From Syntrophosphaera sp035450685 (GTDB lineage Bacteria; Cloacimonadota; Cloacimonadia; Cloacimonadales; Cloacimonadaceae), in NCBI GenBank assembly GCA_035450685.1, contig DAOTNF010000005.1, positions 1 through 64,000 on the forward strand: a stretch of DNA of 64,000 nt, given 5' to 3'. Below, piece by piece: positions 52,435 to 60,885 of the stretch (its first letter is position 1; each line of letters begins with the position of its first letter). The position numbers were made by a program, and so were the translations under genes. A model generated the notes under the pieces. That model searched no databases, was not told the DNA's origin, and was given only the letters and a program-made list of their open reading frames with translations.

Positions 52435-53289
52435 ATGATAAACGAACATCTTGGCCGCGGCCTCAGCGCTCTGATCCCGGATACGGAAGAGCGCAGCGAT
52501 CCCTGCTCCAGCATCAGCACCCTGCCCATCGACAGGATCAAGGCCAACCGGTGGCAGCCCCGCAAGAGCTTCGACGAAGCCAAGCTCCTGGAACTGGCTG
52601 AATCCATCAAAGCCAATGGCATCATCCAGCCGCTGATCGTCACCAAGACCGAAGGCTCGGATTACGAGCTGATCGCGGGGGAGCGCCGCCTGCAGGCAGC
52701 CCGGCTGGCAGGTTTGGAAGCCGTGCCGGTGGTGATCCGCAGCGTGAGCGAGAAGGAGCAGTTGCAGCTTGCCATCGTGGAAAACGTGCAGCGCGAAGAC
52801 CTCTCCCCGATCGAGGAAGCCAAGGCCTATCAGGCTCTGGCGGAAGATTTTTCCCTCACCCATCAGCAGATAGCGGAGATCGTGGCCAAAGACCGCGCCA
52901 CCATCAGCAACAGCATCCGCCTGCTCAAGCTTCCGCCGGAAGTGCAGGAGCAGGTTGAGGCAGGCCTGCTTAGCCCCGGGCATGCCCGCGCCATCTTGAG
53001 CGTGGAGCAGGAGTTTCAGCCGCTTTTTGCCCAGTTCATCATCCAATACCGGCTCACGGTGAGGCAGGCTGAAGAAAAGGCCAAAACCTTCGGCGAAAGC
53101 CATGCCAAACCGGAAAGAACCACGGATAACTCCGCTTTTATAAAGAACTTTGAACGTGATCTGCGCAGCCTGCTCGGTTTGCGGGTCAAGGTCAGCGAAC
53201 GCGGCGGCAGAGGCCGGATCACCCTCGAATATTCCAGCCAGGAAGAGCTTGTGCGCTTCAAAGACCTGGTCAACCAACTCAGGAGGTAA
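52435..53289 (+). CDS. parB: chromosome-partitioning protein ParB/Spo0J
   Basis: This 284-residue DNA-binding protein has the CTPase motif GERRLQAARLAG (about 82-93) and NVQREDLSPIEEAKAY, an HTH (about 140-160, SLTHQQIAEIVAKDRATISN) and a C-terminal dimer domain. GAGGA precedes the ATG, three bases after parA. No exact parS (TGTTTCACGTGAAACA) was noticed by eye in the window. Confidence 0.97.
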   Translation: MINEHLGRGLSALIPDTEERSDPCSSISTLPIDRIKANRWQPRKSFDEAKLLELAESIKANGIIQPLIVTKTEGSDYELIAGERRLQAARLAGLEAVPVVIRSVSEKEQLQLAIVENVQREDLSPIEEAKAYQALAEDFSLTHQQIAEIVAKDRATISNSIRLLKLPPEVQEQVEAGLLSPGHARAILSVEQEFQPLFAQFIIQYRLTVRQAEEKAKTFGESHAKPERTTDNSAFIKNFERDLRSLLGLRVKVSERGGRGRITLEYSSQEELVRFKDLVNQLRR

Positions 53290-53292
53290 AAA

Positions 53293-54360
53293 ATGAAACG
53301 AATACTGGTAACAGGAGGAGCCGGCTTCATCGGCGCGAACTACATCCACCACCTGTTTGAAGACCCCGGCTTCGATGGCATGGTCTATAACGTGGACAAG
53401 CTCACCTACGCCGGCAACACCGACAGCCTGAAAGACATCGTGGACAAGTTTTCCAGCCGCTATTTCTTCAAACACGCCGATATCTGCGATTCGGACACCA
53501 TTGCGGAAATCTTTTCCAGCTTCCGTCCGGACACCGTGGTAAACTTTGCCGCGGAATCGCATGTGGATCGCTCGATTGACGGCCCCATGGAGTTTGTGAA
53601 TACCAACGTGCTGGGCACGGCGGTGATGCTGGATGTAGCCCTGAGGCACTATAAGAAACTGGAGCCCGCCGAACAGGCGAAGTTCCGCTTCCACCACGTA
53701 TCCACGGATGAGGTGTTCGGTTCCCTGGGCGATGAGGGCAAGTTCACCGAGGAAACCCCTTACGATCCCTCCTCCCCCTATTCCGCTTCCAAAGCCTCTT
53801 CCGACCACATGGTCAGGGCCTGGCACCGCACCTTTGGCCTGCCGGTGCTGATCTCCAACTGTTCCAACAACTATGGCGGCTACCAGTTTCCGGAAAAGCT
53901 GATCCCGCTCATGATCCTCAATTGCCTGGAACACAAGCCGCTGCCGGTTTACGGAAAGGGGCTCAACGTGCGCGACTGGCTCTATGTGAGAGACCATTGC
54001 GACGCCATCAACACCATCATCCGCAAAGGCAGGCTCGGCGAGACCTATAACGTGGGCGGCAACAACGAGATGACCAATATCGAGATCGTGAACACAATCT
54101 GCTCGCTGCTGGATGAAATGACCCCCTCGGACAGGCTGGGTTCCTACAAAGAGCTGATCACCTACGTGCAGGACCGCCCCGGGCACGATCTGCGCTATGC
54201 CATCGACGCCTCCAAGATTCAGAATGAACTGGGCTGGAGCCCGCGCGAGACCTTTACCACGGGCATCCGCAAGACGGTTGCCTGGTATCTGGAACACCGC
54301 GACTGGTGGCAGGACATCCAAAGCAAGAAATATCAGCAGCAAAGGCTGGGATTGGGCTGA
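53293..54360 (+). CDS. rfbB: dTDP-glucose 4,6-dehydratase
   Basis: This 355-residue short-chain dehydrogenase acts in dTDP-rhamnose synthesis. GGAGFIGANY (8-17), VSTDEVFGSLG, and YSASKASSDHMVRAW are typical. AGGAGG sits in the last parB codons. The other rfb genes are not here; the order after parB suggests co-transcription by chance of position. Confidence 0.95.
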   Translation: MKRILVTGGAGFIGANYIHHLFEDPGFDGMVYNVDKLTYAGNTDSLKDIVDKFSSRYFFKHADICDSDTIAEIFSSFRPDTVVNFAAESHVDRSIDGPMEFVNTNVLGTAVMLDVALRHYKKLEPAEQAKFRFHHVSTDEVFGSLGDEGKFTEETPYDPSSPYSASKASSDHMVRAWHRTFGLPVLISNCSNNYGGYQFPEKLIPLMILNCLEHKPLPVYGKGLNVRDWLYVRDHCDAINTIIRKGRLGETYNVGGNNEMTNIEIVNTICSLLDEMTPSDRLGSYKELITYVQDRPGHDLRYAIDASKIQNELGWSPRETFTTGIRKTVAWYLEHRDWWQDIQSKKYQQQRLGLG

Positions 54361-54443
54361 ACCAATCGACCCCTGAATTTGCTGCAGGTTGTGCGCGCCC
54401 CGGGAGTATAAACTTAAAAAAGGAAACCTTGTGGAGGTAACCC

Positions 54444-55013
54444 ATGCCTAAGAAAAGATATATGCAGCTTGCGGCGCTGTTGGCCGCTCTCCTCGCCCTG
54501 GCCCTGCTGGCTGGTTGCGGGGTAAACCGCGCCCTAGGCGCGATCATGCCCGCGGTGCCCGTGGCCCAGACTCCTTCCAGCTCGCAGGTCAACCAGTCCG
54601 GTAGCGACGCCCATTTTGTGGTGCTGGACGACTACTTCATCATGGAAACCCCTTTGGGCGAGAATCCCTACGTGTATGCCGCGGTGGGCAAGATGAAAGC
54701 CGTTGCCACGGCGCAGACCAACAACCAGGCTCGTTTCCTGCGCTCCATGGACAACCAGAGCGTTCTCACCCAATACTATTGCAAGACCAGGATCGCGAAC
54801 TCCGCCGACCTCACGGTGGGAAAAGAGGTTTACATCCTGGACCGCACCGACTCCAGCGGTTATCACCGCGCCCCGCTCAATGCGGGAGAAAAGAACGGCA
54901 GCTATTGGTTCAAAACCAAAATCACCGACATCAGCCGCAAAGCCCAGGGACAGGTGATGGTCGGCGGAGGCCTTTGGGTCAATATCAACGCCGTGCGGGT
55001 GGCGGTCAACTAA
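54444..55013 (+). CDS. lipoprotein of unknown function
   Basis: This 189-residue protein has a signal peptide with lipobox ALLAGC (Cys25), then a beta-rich body with no recognised motif. GTGGAGG precedes the ATG. A GC-rich hairpin with a weak T-run (about 55022-55048) follows the stop and may be its terminator. It borders the inverted-repeat-bounded segment. Confidence 0.8.
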   Translation: MPKKRYMQLAALLAALLALALLAGCGVNRALGAIMPAVPVAQTPSSSQVNQSGSDAHFVVLDDYFIMETPLGENPYVYAAVGKMKAVATAQTNNQARFLRSMDNQSVLTQYYCKTRIANSADLTVGKEVYILDRTDSSGYHRAPLNAGEKNGSYWFKTKITDISRKAQGQVMVGGGLWVNINAVRVAVN

Positions 55014-55053
55014 AGCTTCTGGCCGCTCCTCCCTCAGGGTGGGGCGGCAGTTT

Positions 55054-55166
55054 CTCACCCAAACCTTCAAATCAATATCACGTGTTACAGTGGTCGTATT
55101 GGCTTATGAAGCAGAGAGATAGATAAGACTGGCTTTGGATTGTGTCACAGTGGTCTTTGGACGTTT
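55054..55166. repeat. left inverted repeat of the 55-58 kb segment
   Basis: It pairs with 57894-58006. The inner 79 bases (55088-55166) match about 74 of 79 by eye, including the identical stretch GACTGGCTTTGGATTGTGTC; the outer 34 are more diverged but collinear, both ending in CTCACCC. The repeat abuts the truncated end of a coding sequence. Confidence 0.85.
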
Positions 55167-55484
55167 CTGGACGTTTTTGTATCAGATGATAGCAATATCA
55201 ATCCCACACCTAAAGTCTATATGTCAAACTACCCAAATCCCTTCAATCCAATTACTAAGATTGAATACTATTTACCGGAAGACTCTTTCGTTTCTATAGA
55301 GGTGTACAATATCAAGGGACAAAGAGTAGCAAGCTTAGTAAATGAATATAGACTGCAAGGAATCAATCATACTTATTGGGATAGTAAAGATTCCAATGGA
55401 GATTCTCTTGGAAGTGGCGTTTATTTTGCATCGCTACAGTACAAGGGAAACAAAACCTTCCTGAAAATGCTATTGATGAAATAG
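55167..55484 (+). pseudogene. orphan type IX sorting domain (gene remnant)
   Basis: Codons encode only a C-terminal sorting domain: YPNPFNPITKIEYYL, VEVYNIKGQRV-type segment (IEVYNIKGQRVASL), and SGVYFASLQYKG ending in LLMK. There is no signal peptide or body; the frame begins at the left inverted repeat, which seems to have cut off the 5' part. A reading upstream through the repeat gives a meaningless N-terminus. Its base composition is AT-rich like the rest of the segment. Confidence 0.75.
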
Positions 55485-55537
55485 TATCAAGCATAGGGGA
55501 GAGTTTGCACTCTCCCCACTTACAATAGGACAAGATT

Positions 55538-57862
55538 ATGAAACTGATACTTACCTTTATTGCCTGCACCATGATCTTTACTATCGCATCGGTTACCCTG
55601 ACGGTAGATATGGCTGGGAGTGGGGATTTCACTCATATACAAGCTGCAATAGATGCAAGTGCTTCCGGAGATACTATCCTGGTGTATCCGGGCAGATATT
55701 ATGAAAACATCAATTACTCCGGCAAGAGCATCTGCATTGCTAGCCTGGAGCTAAGCACCGGAAATCCTGCCTACCGGGATAGCACGATCATAGACGGTAA
55801 TAACAACGGTTCCTGCGTGATGGCAGTGTCCTACGAAAACAATGCCAGCATCTATGGCTTTACCATCTGCCATGGCTCAGGCTACAGCTTTATGCAAAAC
55901 GGAGCTATGATCAGCAAAGGGGGAGGATTTAGGCTGAAATACACCAACAATTTTCAAATTAATAACTGCATCATCACAGACAACTCTGCTTCTGTAGGCG
56001 GTGGAATCCAAATCAATCAGGGAACGATGAATTTGAAGGATACAATCATCACCAATAACAGTGCTTCCTATTCAGCTGGTGGAATTAGTTTTGAAAGCGA
56101 TTCCAATTGCACTTTTGATAGCGTGAATAGATGCAGTATTTACGAAAATTATGCCGGAGATATGAATGATATAGGAGCATCGGAGGTTGGGGGAGTGATA
56201 AACATCGTGCTGGATACTTTTACCGTAAATCCCCCTACGGCATACTACTCAAACTATGTATATCTGTTTTCGGGAGGAGCTGGATACTTCACTTATGATA
56301 TTCTAAACGCTCATCGTACAGAAGTAAACCACGACTTGTATGTATCGCCCGGCGGAAGCGACGATAATGACGGCTTGTCGCCTGCTAACCCTCTCAAGTC
56401 GATTGCCAAAGCTCTGCATACCATAGCCAGCGATAGCCTAAATCCCAAGACGGTTTATCTGGCTCCCGGTACCTACTCATCTGCAGATGGTCAACTGTTT
56501 CCCCTGAGTATGAAAGCCAGTGTAAAGCTGGTAGGCGATTCTCTGAGCTATCCAATTATTGAGAATCTGCACTATCAGCAAACCCTAGCGGGTGGATATG
56601 CTCCGGAATTAACTGTCAAAAACATGATCTTTGAGCATGGCTCTTACCAACCTCACACCGTATTCTTTATGAGCCACTGTGATAACTCTCAATTCTCCAA
56701 TATTACTATCAATCCGGTGCATGCTGTTTCATATGCCGGCATGTTTATGTACCAGGGTAATTATGATCTGGAGAATATCACACTCAGGGGCTTAACATCA
56801 AACTGTATGTCCGGATTCAGCTTCTTCGTTGCTTCCGGCAGTGCCAAGAATCTTACTATCGATGATTGTCATACAATCGGAGGGGAGGATCTGCCTCTGT
56901 CTGATCTGGTATCTGCCACCCTGCATGACACGCTGATACTGGAAAACATTACGATCATCAATAGCAGTGTACTCAGTCCGGAGTCATCGATTATCAAGAT
57001 CAGTTCAAGCCAGGGTCAAAACCCACAGATCAGACTTGCCAATCTATTGGTAGCCAATAACACCTCTACCTCAAACTCACCGGTTTACATCAAAATGAAT
57101 TCCATCCACAGATCTGCCTTGAGCAATTGTAGTTTCGTAAACAATGTGGGAGGTAGCAGCATACTAAAACTATCCGGCAAGATAGATATTTCCAATTGTC
57201 TGATTAGTAATGGCAGTTATTCGGAAATCAATATCCGCAATACACAAGCGGCAGGTTATACTTCAAGTATGACTTTCCAAAACAACCTGATCAGCGGGTA
57301 TCCCAATTCGGTATATTATCATACTTCAAATCAAGTAACCTTCAATGATGTCAATTTCTCTGCAGAACCCTCTTTTTTAGGCCAAGACTGGACAGACCCT
57401 ATGGCTTACCGTCTCAATTTTGATTCCCCTTGCATCGATGCCGGGACTCCTGATACGGACGGCTTGTTTTTACCCCAGACCGATCTGTATGGAAATCCAC
57501 GCATCTATAACGACATAGTGGATATTGGAGCTCATGAATACAGCGGTACGGGAAATCACAACGCTGTTAACCCCACTCTGTATGACAATGTAATGCTCAG
57601 TAGCCACCCAAACCCTTTCAGGAGCCATTGTACTATAAACTACTTCCTCAAGACGGCAGCAGAAACAGAATTGGCAGTATTCAACCTGCGGGGTCAGAGG
57701 ATCAGGACGTTACAAAAGTCCATGCAAGACAAGGGAGAACATTCACTGGATTGGGATGGCACAAATAATTCCGGACAGAGATGCGGATCGGGGATCTATA
57801 TTGCAAAACTAAAGCTAAAGGACCGTAATGTAGCATCAAGGAAGATATATCTAATCAAATAA
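55538..57862 (+). CDS. secreted parallel beta-helix protein with type IX sorting domain
   Basis: This 774-residue protein has a signal peptide (MKLILTFIACTMIFTIASV), a right-handed parallel beta-helix (about 30-640, opening GSGDFTHIQAAIDASASGDTI-like as in pectate-lyase-type proteins, with many N-N-x-I rungs), and a C-terminal sorting domain (about 685-774: SSHPNPFRSHCTINY, VFNLRGQRIRTLQ, SGIYIAKLKL). A polysaccharide-lyase or adhesin role is possible, but no catalytic residues were identified. AGGA precedes the ATG. Its codon use is AT-richer than its neighbours, and it lies within the inverted repeats. Confidence 0.88.
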   Translation: MKLILTFIACTMIFTIASVTLTVDMAGSGDFTHIQAAIDASASGDTILVYPGRYYENINYSGKSICIASLELSTGNPAYRDSTIIDGNNNGSCVMAVSYENNASIYGFTICHGSGYSFMQNGAMISKGGGFRLKYTNNFQINNCIITDNSASVGGGIQINQGTMNLKDTIITNNSASYSAGGISFESDSNCTFDSVNRCSIYENYAGDMNDIGASEVGGVINIVLDTFTVNPPTAYYSNYVYLFSGGAGYFTYDILNAHRTEVNHDLYVSPGGSDDNDGLSPANPLKSIAKALHTIASDSLNPKTVYLAPGTYSSADGQLFPLSMKASVKLVGDSLSYPIIENLHYQQTLAGGYAPELTVKNMIFEHGSYQPHTVFFMSHCDNSQFSNITINPVHAVSYAGMFMYQGNYDLENITLRGLTSNCMSGFSFFVASGSAKNLTIDDCHTIGGEDLPLSDLVSATLHDTLILENITIINSSVLSPESSIIKISSSQGQNPQIRLANLLVANNTSTSNSPVYIKMNSIHRSALSNCSFVNNVGGSSILKLSGKIDISNCLISNGSYSEINIRNTQAAGYTSSMTFQNNLISGYPNSVYYHTSNQVTFNDVNFSAEPSFLGQDWTDPMAYRLNFDSPCIDAGTPDTDGLFLPQTDLYGNPRIYNDIVDIGAHEYSGTGNHNAVNPTLYDNVMLSSHPNPFRSHCTINYFLKTAAETELAVFNLRGQRIRTLQKSMQDKGEHSLDWDGTNNSGQRCGSGIYIAKLKLKDRNVASRKIYLIK

Positions 57863-57893
57863 TTGCTTGGCGGTTGGGAGCTTCCAGGATCGT

Positions 57894-58006
57894 AAACGTC
57901 CAAAAACCACTGTGACACAATCCAAAGCCAGTCTTATCAATCTCTCTGCCTCATAAACCAATACGAACACTGGGACAGGTGGTGCTCGTTTGCAAGTTTG
58001 GGTGAG
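57894..58006. repeat. right inverted repeat of the 55-58 kb segment
   Basis: This is the inverted partner of 55054-55166 (see there), beginning 31 bases after the stop of the beta-helix gene. Confidence 0.85.
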
Positions 58007-58168
58007 TTTTTGTACCTGCTATTATCGGTGTGACTCTGTATATCCGGCGCGAATCGCGAGCCCGAAAATCCCTTGACATTTATGCCCCCATCATAATGAT
58101 AAACCTAACTGCCAGAGGCAGCGCAAATACGCCGGGGACGCTTCCCGGTTCAGCATGAGGAAGGAATT
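58007..58168. other. leader region of the M29 gene
   Basis: TTGACA at 58073-58078 is followed by weak -10 candidates (TAATGA at 15 bases). AGGAAGGA precedes the start codon. No repeat or RNA element was recognised. Confidence 0.4.
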
Positions 58169-60217
58169 ATGAGCATCGATTACAGCCGCACCATCGAACA
58201 ATTACAAGCTTTCAAACCCGCTTATGACAAGGGATTGAAGCGTCTGAGGGAGCTGCAGGTTTCCGCCGGGATGCCTATGGCGGATTTCTTTGGCGAACTG
58301 CGGGACACAGCCTTGCAGGGAGCGGAGTTTGGCGACTTGCTGCAAAGCGACCCCGCTCTGGAAAAGGTCAGCCTGGAAGAGCTGGCCAGTCTCAACGCGA
58401 AATACTACGCCCCGCTGGATCCCGAGTCCGGCTACGCAAGCTGTTTTGGCAATCCGGATTACGCGGTGAAGCTCCACGGCGAGGAGTTGGGACAGCTCTG
58501 CGCCGCCATCTACACCGAGTTCCGCGCCCTGCGGCAGCACTATATCAATGGCAATTACCTCCGGATGGACGAGCTGCTGCGCCTCTTTTTTGGCCTCTAC
58601 GACCTGGCCGCGGCGAACAACCTCGATCCCGCCGCCTGGAAAGCCCTCTACCGCAGCCTGCACATGGGAAACTTGCGCCTCAAATCCTGCCTGCAAAACC
58701 TTATCCGGCTCAGCCCCGAAGCGGATTACTATCTGCGCGTGGTGCGCGAAGCCGACCTGGGCGACCTGCGCTATCTCTACCGTTACGGCGTGTATCTTTC
58801 CCCCCACGATTTTGCCATGGCGCGCTTTCTGGCCCAATACCCCGCCGATGAACTGGCATCTCTGGCAGCCTTCATCGTGCAAAGCTGGGTGGATGGCTTC
58901 ACCCGCGCCCAGAAGGACTACCGCATCAAGCGCTATGCCAACCTGATCATTCCCTGCGGGATGGAGCGCCTGGGACGCCTGCTGATAAAGGAACTGGAAA
59001 AGATCGGCATCACGCCTCTGATGGGGCTGCCCCACAGCAACGGCATCAACCGCCAGTTTGGTTATGACCACCGTTTCGACACCGCCCTGCTGCTGGATCG
59101 CGAGTTTGTGGACACAAGCGTCAGCCTGGCGGAGGAGATTTTGGAAGAGTTCAAAGATCTGATATCCCTGCAGGCGGGCCCGGTGTATGTGGAGCTTTTC
59201 GGTGAAACCCCCTTCAGCCCCGAATCCAAGGACACCGCGCTACAGTTCAGCCCCGAACAGCAAGGCCTATGGCGCGAACTCTCCGGCAAAAACGCCCAGC
59301 TCTACTTCAAATATTACCGCCGCGATGAAGCCAGCTTCACCATCATTGCCTTCCCCTCACCCGAGATCGGCGAACTCTTCCCCCAGATCTTTGCGGACAC
59401 CCTGCGCATCAACCTGCTGGACAGCCAGCGCTATGCCCGCATCCAGCAGCACATCATCGACCTGCTGGACACCGCCGAGTATGTGCATGTGAAGGGCAGG
59501 CCCGGCAACGACACCGACATCATGGTGCGTATGCACACCATCACCGACCCCGCCAGGCAGACCAACTTTGAGAACTGCGTGGCGGATGTGAACATCCCCG
59601 TGGGGGAGGTCTTCACCTCGCCCGTGCTGAAAGGAAGCACCGGCGTCCTGCATGTGGAGGACATCTATCTGAACAGCCTGCGCTACTACAACCTGCGCAT
59701 TGTCTTTGAGGACGGCTGGGTCAAAGACTACTCCTGCACCAACTTCCCCGATCCCGCCGAAGGCAAAAAGTATATCCACCAAAACCTGCTCCTGCCCCAT
59801 GATACCCTGCCCATCGGCGAATTTGCCATCGGCACCAACACCCTTGCCTACCAGATCGCGCGCAAATATGACATCCTTTCCCTGCTGCCGATCCTGATCA
59901 TCGAGAAGATGGGGCCCCACTTCGCCATTGGAGACACCTGCTTCAGCCACGAGGAGGACGCCCCGCATCCCAGCTTTGTGAACGGCAAGGAGATGATCGC
60001 TGTGGAAAACGAGAAATCCGCCACCCGCAAGGAAGACCCCTTGAACGCCTACACCCAGAAGCACATGGACATCACCCTGCCCTACGAGATGTTGGCGTCC
60101 ATCACAGCCATCAGGCCGGATGGCAGCCGCCACGACATTATCCGCGACGGACGCTTTGTGGTGCCCGGCACGGAGGAACTCAACATCCCGCTTGATGAGG
60201 GTTGGGAGACCAGCTAA
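58169..60217 (+). CDS. M29-family aminopeptidase with long N-terminal extension
   Basis: This 682-residue enzyme has a C-terminal half that matches family M29 (AmpS/PepS): VKGRPGNDTDIMVRM (about 441-455), NIPVGEVFTSPVLKG (about 475-489), GEFAIGTNTLAY (about 550-561) and GPHFAIGDTCFSHEED (about 578-593), which include the metal and active-site Glu, His and Asp positions. The first 250 or so residues are an extra helical region not usual for the roughly 410-residue family. It ends in a perfect terminator and stands alone. Confidence 0.85.
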   Translation: MSIDYSRTIEQLQAFKPAYDKGLKRLRELQVSAGMPMADFFGELRDTALQGAEFGDLLQSDPALEKVSLEELASLNAKYYAPLDPESGYASCFGNPDYAVKLHGEELGQLCAAIYTEFRALRQHYINGNYLRMDELLRLFFGLYDLAAANNLDPAAWKALYRSLHMGNLRLKSCLQNLIRLSPEADYYLRVVREADLGDLRYLYRYGVYLSPHDFAMARFLAQYPADELASLAAFIVQSWVDGFTRAQKDYRIKRYANLIIPCGMERLGRLLIKELEKIGITPLMGLPHSNGINRQFGYDHRFDTALLLDREFVDTSVSLAEEILEEFKDLISLQAGPVYVELFGETPFSPESKDTALQFSPEQQGLWRELSGKNAQLYFKYYRRDEASFTIIAFPSPEIGELFPQIFADTLRINLLDSQRYARIQQHIIDLLDTAEYVHVKGRPGNDTDIMVRMHTITDPARQTNFENCVADVNIPVGEVFTSPVLKGSTGVLHVEDIYLNSLRYYNLRIVFEDGWVKDYSCTNFPDPAEGKKYIHQNLLLPHDTLPIGEFAIGTNTLAYQIARKYDILSLLPILIIEKMGPHFAIGDTCFSHEEDAPHPSFVNGKEMIAVENEKSATRKEDPLNAYTQKHMDITLPYEMLASITAIRPDGSRHDIIRDGRFVVPGTEELNIPLDEGWETS

Positions 60218-60240
60218 CATCTATTTCACCCGATAGTAAA

Positions 60241-60264
60241 AACCCCGCTCAGGCGGGGTTTTTT
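60241..60264 (+). terminator. rho-independent terminator of the M29 gene
   Basis: AACCCCGC and GCGGGGTT pair around TCAG and are followed by T, 23 bases after the stop. Confidence 0.93.
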
Positions 60265-60421
60265 AGCTGGTTATTTGTTTCTAAAAGACTGGATCACGGG
60301 TCAAGGCCCGTGATGACACGGATGTAGTCTGTGGGGAGGTTGTTTTGGGGCTGGCTGCTTGTTTCTAAAAGACTGGATCACGGGTCAGGGCGGTTCACAC
60401 AGATATCCGCGGATAATATAA

Positions 60422-60510
60422 GGGCTGCCGAAGTCTGTTCGGCAGAGGCAACGGAGTTGCCTGTTTGGAAGAGACCTCCGGTCTCTGTGGCAAACGGACT
60501 TTGCCACCCC
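60422..60510 (+). repeat. R2 four-hairpin repeat copy 5
   Basis: All stems match copy 4. It lies 204 bases past the M29 stop, in the direction of that gene and beyond its terminator. Confidence 0.86.
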
Positions 60511-60727
60511 AAAGCACTGGATCCCGGGTCAAGCATGCGCTTGCCTGGGATGACACAGTATATAGCCTGGTAGAGCTTGTTTCGGGGGAACCTTTCCACC
60601 ATTTCACCTTTCCACCTTCAAATATCCTGTCGATCCTGTTTCCGCGTTCTTTCCCGTTTTCACCATCACCACCCCACCACGACAACACGTCACCACGACA
60701 CTACGAGATTCCACCTTTCCACGGCCT

Positions 60728-60872
60728 GATCGTAGCACCTATATATTATGAGGGGGGATGGTCCTCATTTGAATCCCCCTCTCCGGCGTGGGTCTTCCTG
60801 GGGTCAACCTTATAATTTATAAGGATGACCTAAGGTTGATGGCTCCAAACGCTGTAGCAGCAAAGGAGGGCG
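60728..60872 (+). repeat. R3 repeat copy 6
   Basis: A full-length copy with palindrome at 60808-60824; it ends AGCAAAGGAGGGCG just before the stop of the minus-strand gene. Confidence 0.85.
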
Positions 60873-60885
60873 AAGGGGAAAAGGA

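Larger units (their letters stand above)
60265..60885. repeat. intergenic repeat island 7 (R1 x3, R2, R4, R3)
   Basis: Between convergent genes: R1 at 60274-60320 and 60360-60390, R2 at 60422-60510, R1 at 60515-60565, R4 at about 60586-60620 and 60708-60722, and R3 at 60728-60872, which runs up to the next gene's stop. No gene is supported. Confidence 0.8.

Noticed and set aside
51658..54342. Minus-strand ORF of 894 codons
   Set aside because: Antisense of parA, parB and rfbB, all of which are unmistakable.
55074..55090. CACGTG-centred sequence considered as parS near parB
   Set aside because: Only the six-base centre matches; the flanking bases do not fit the ParB site.
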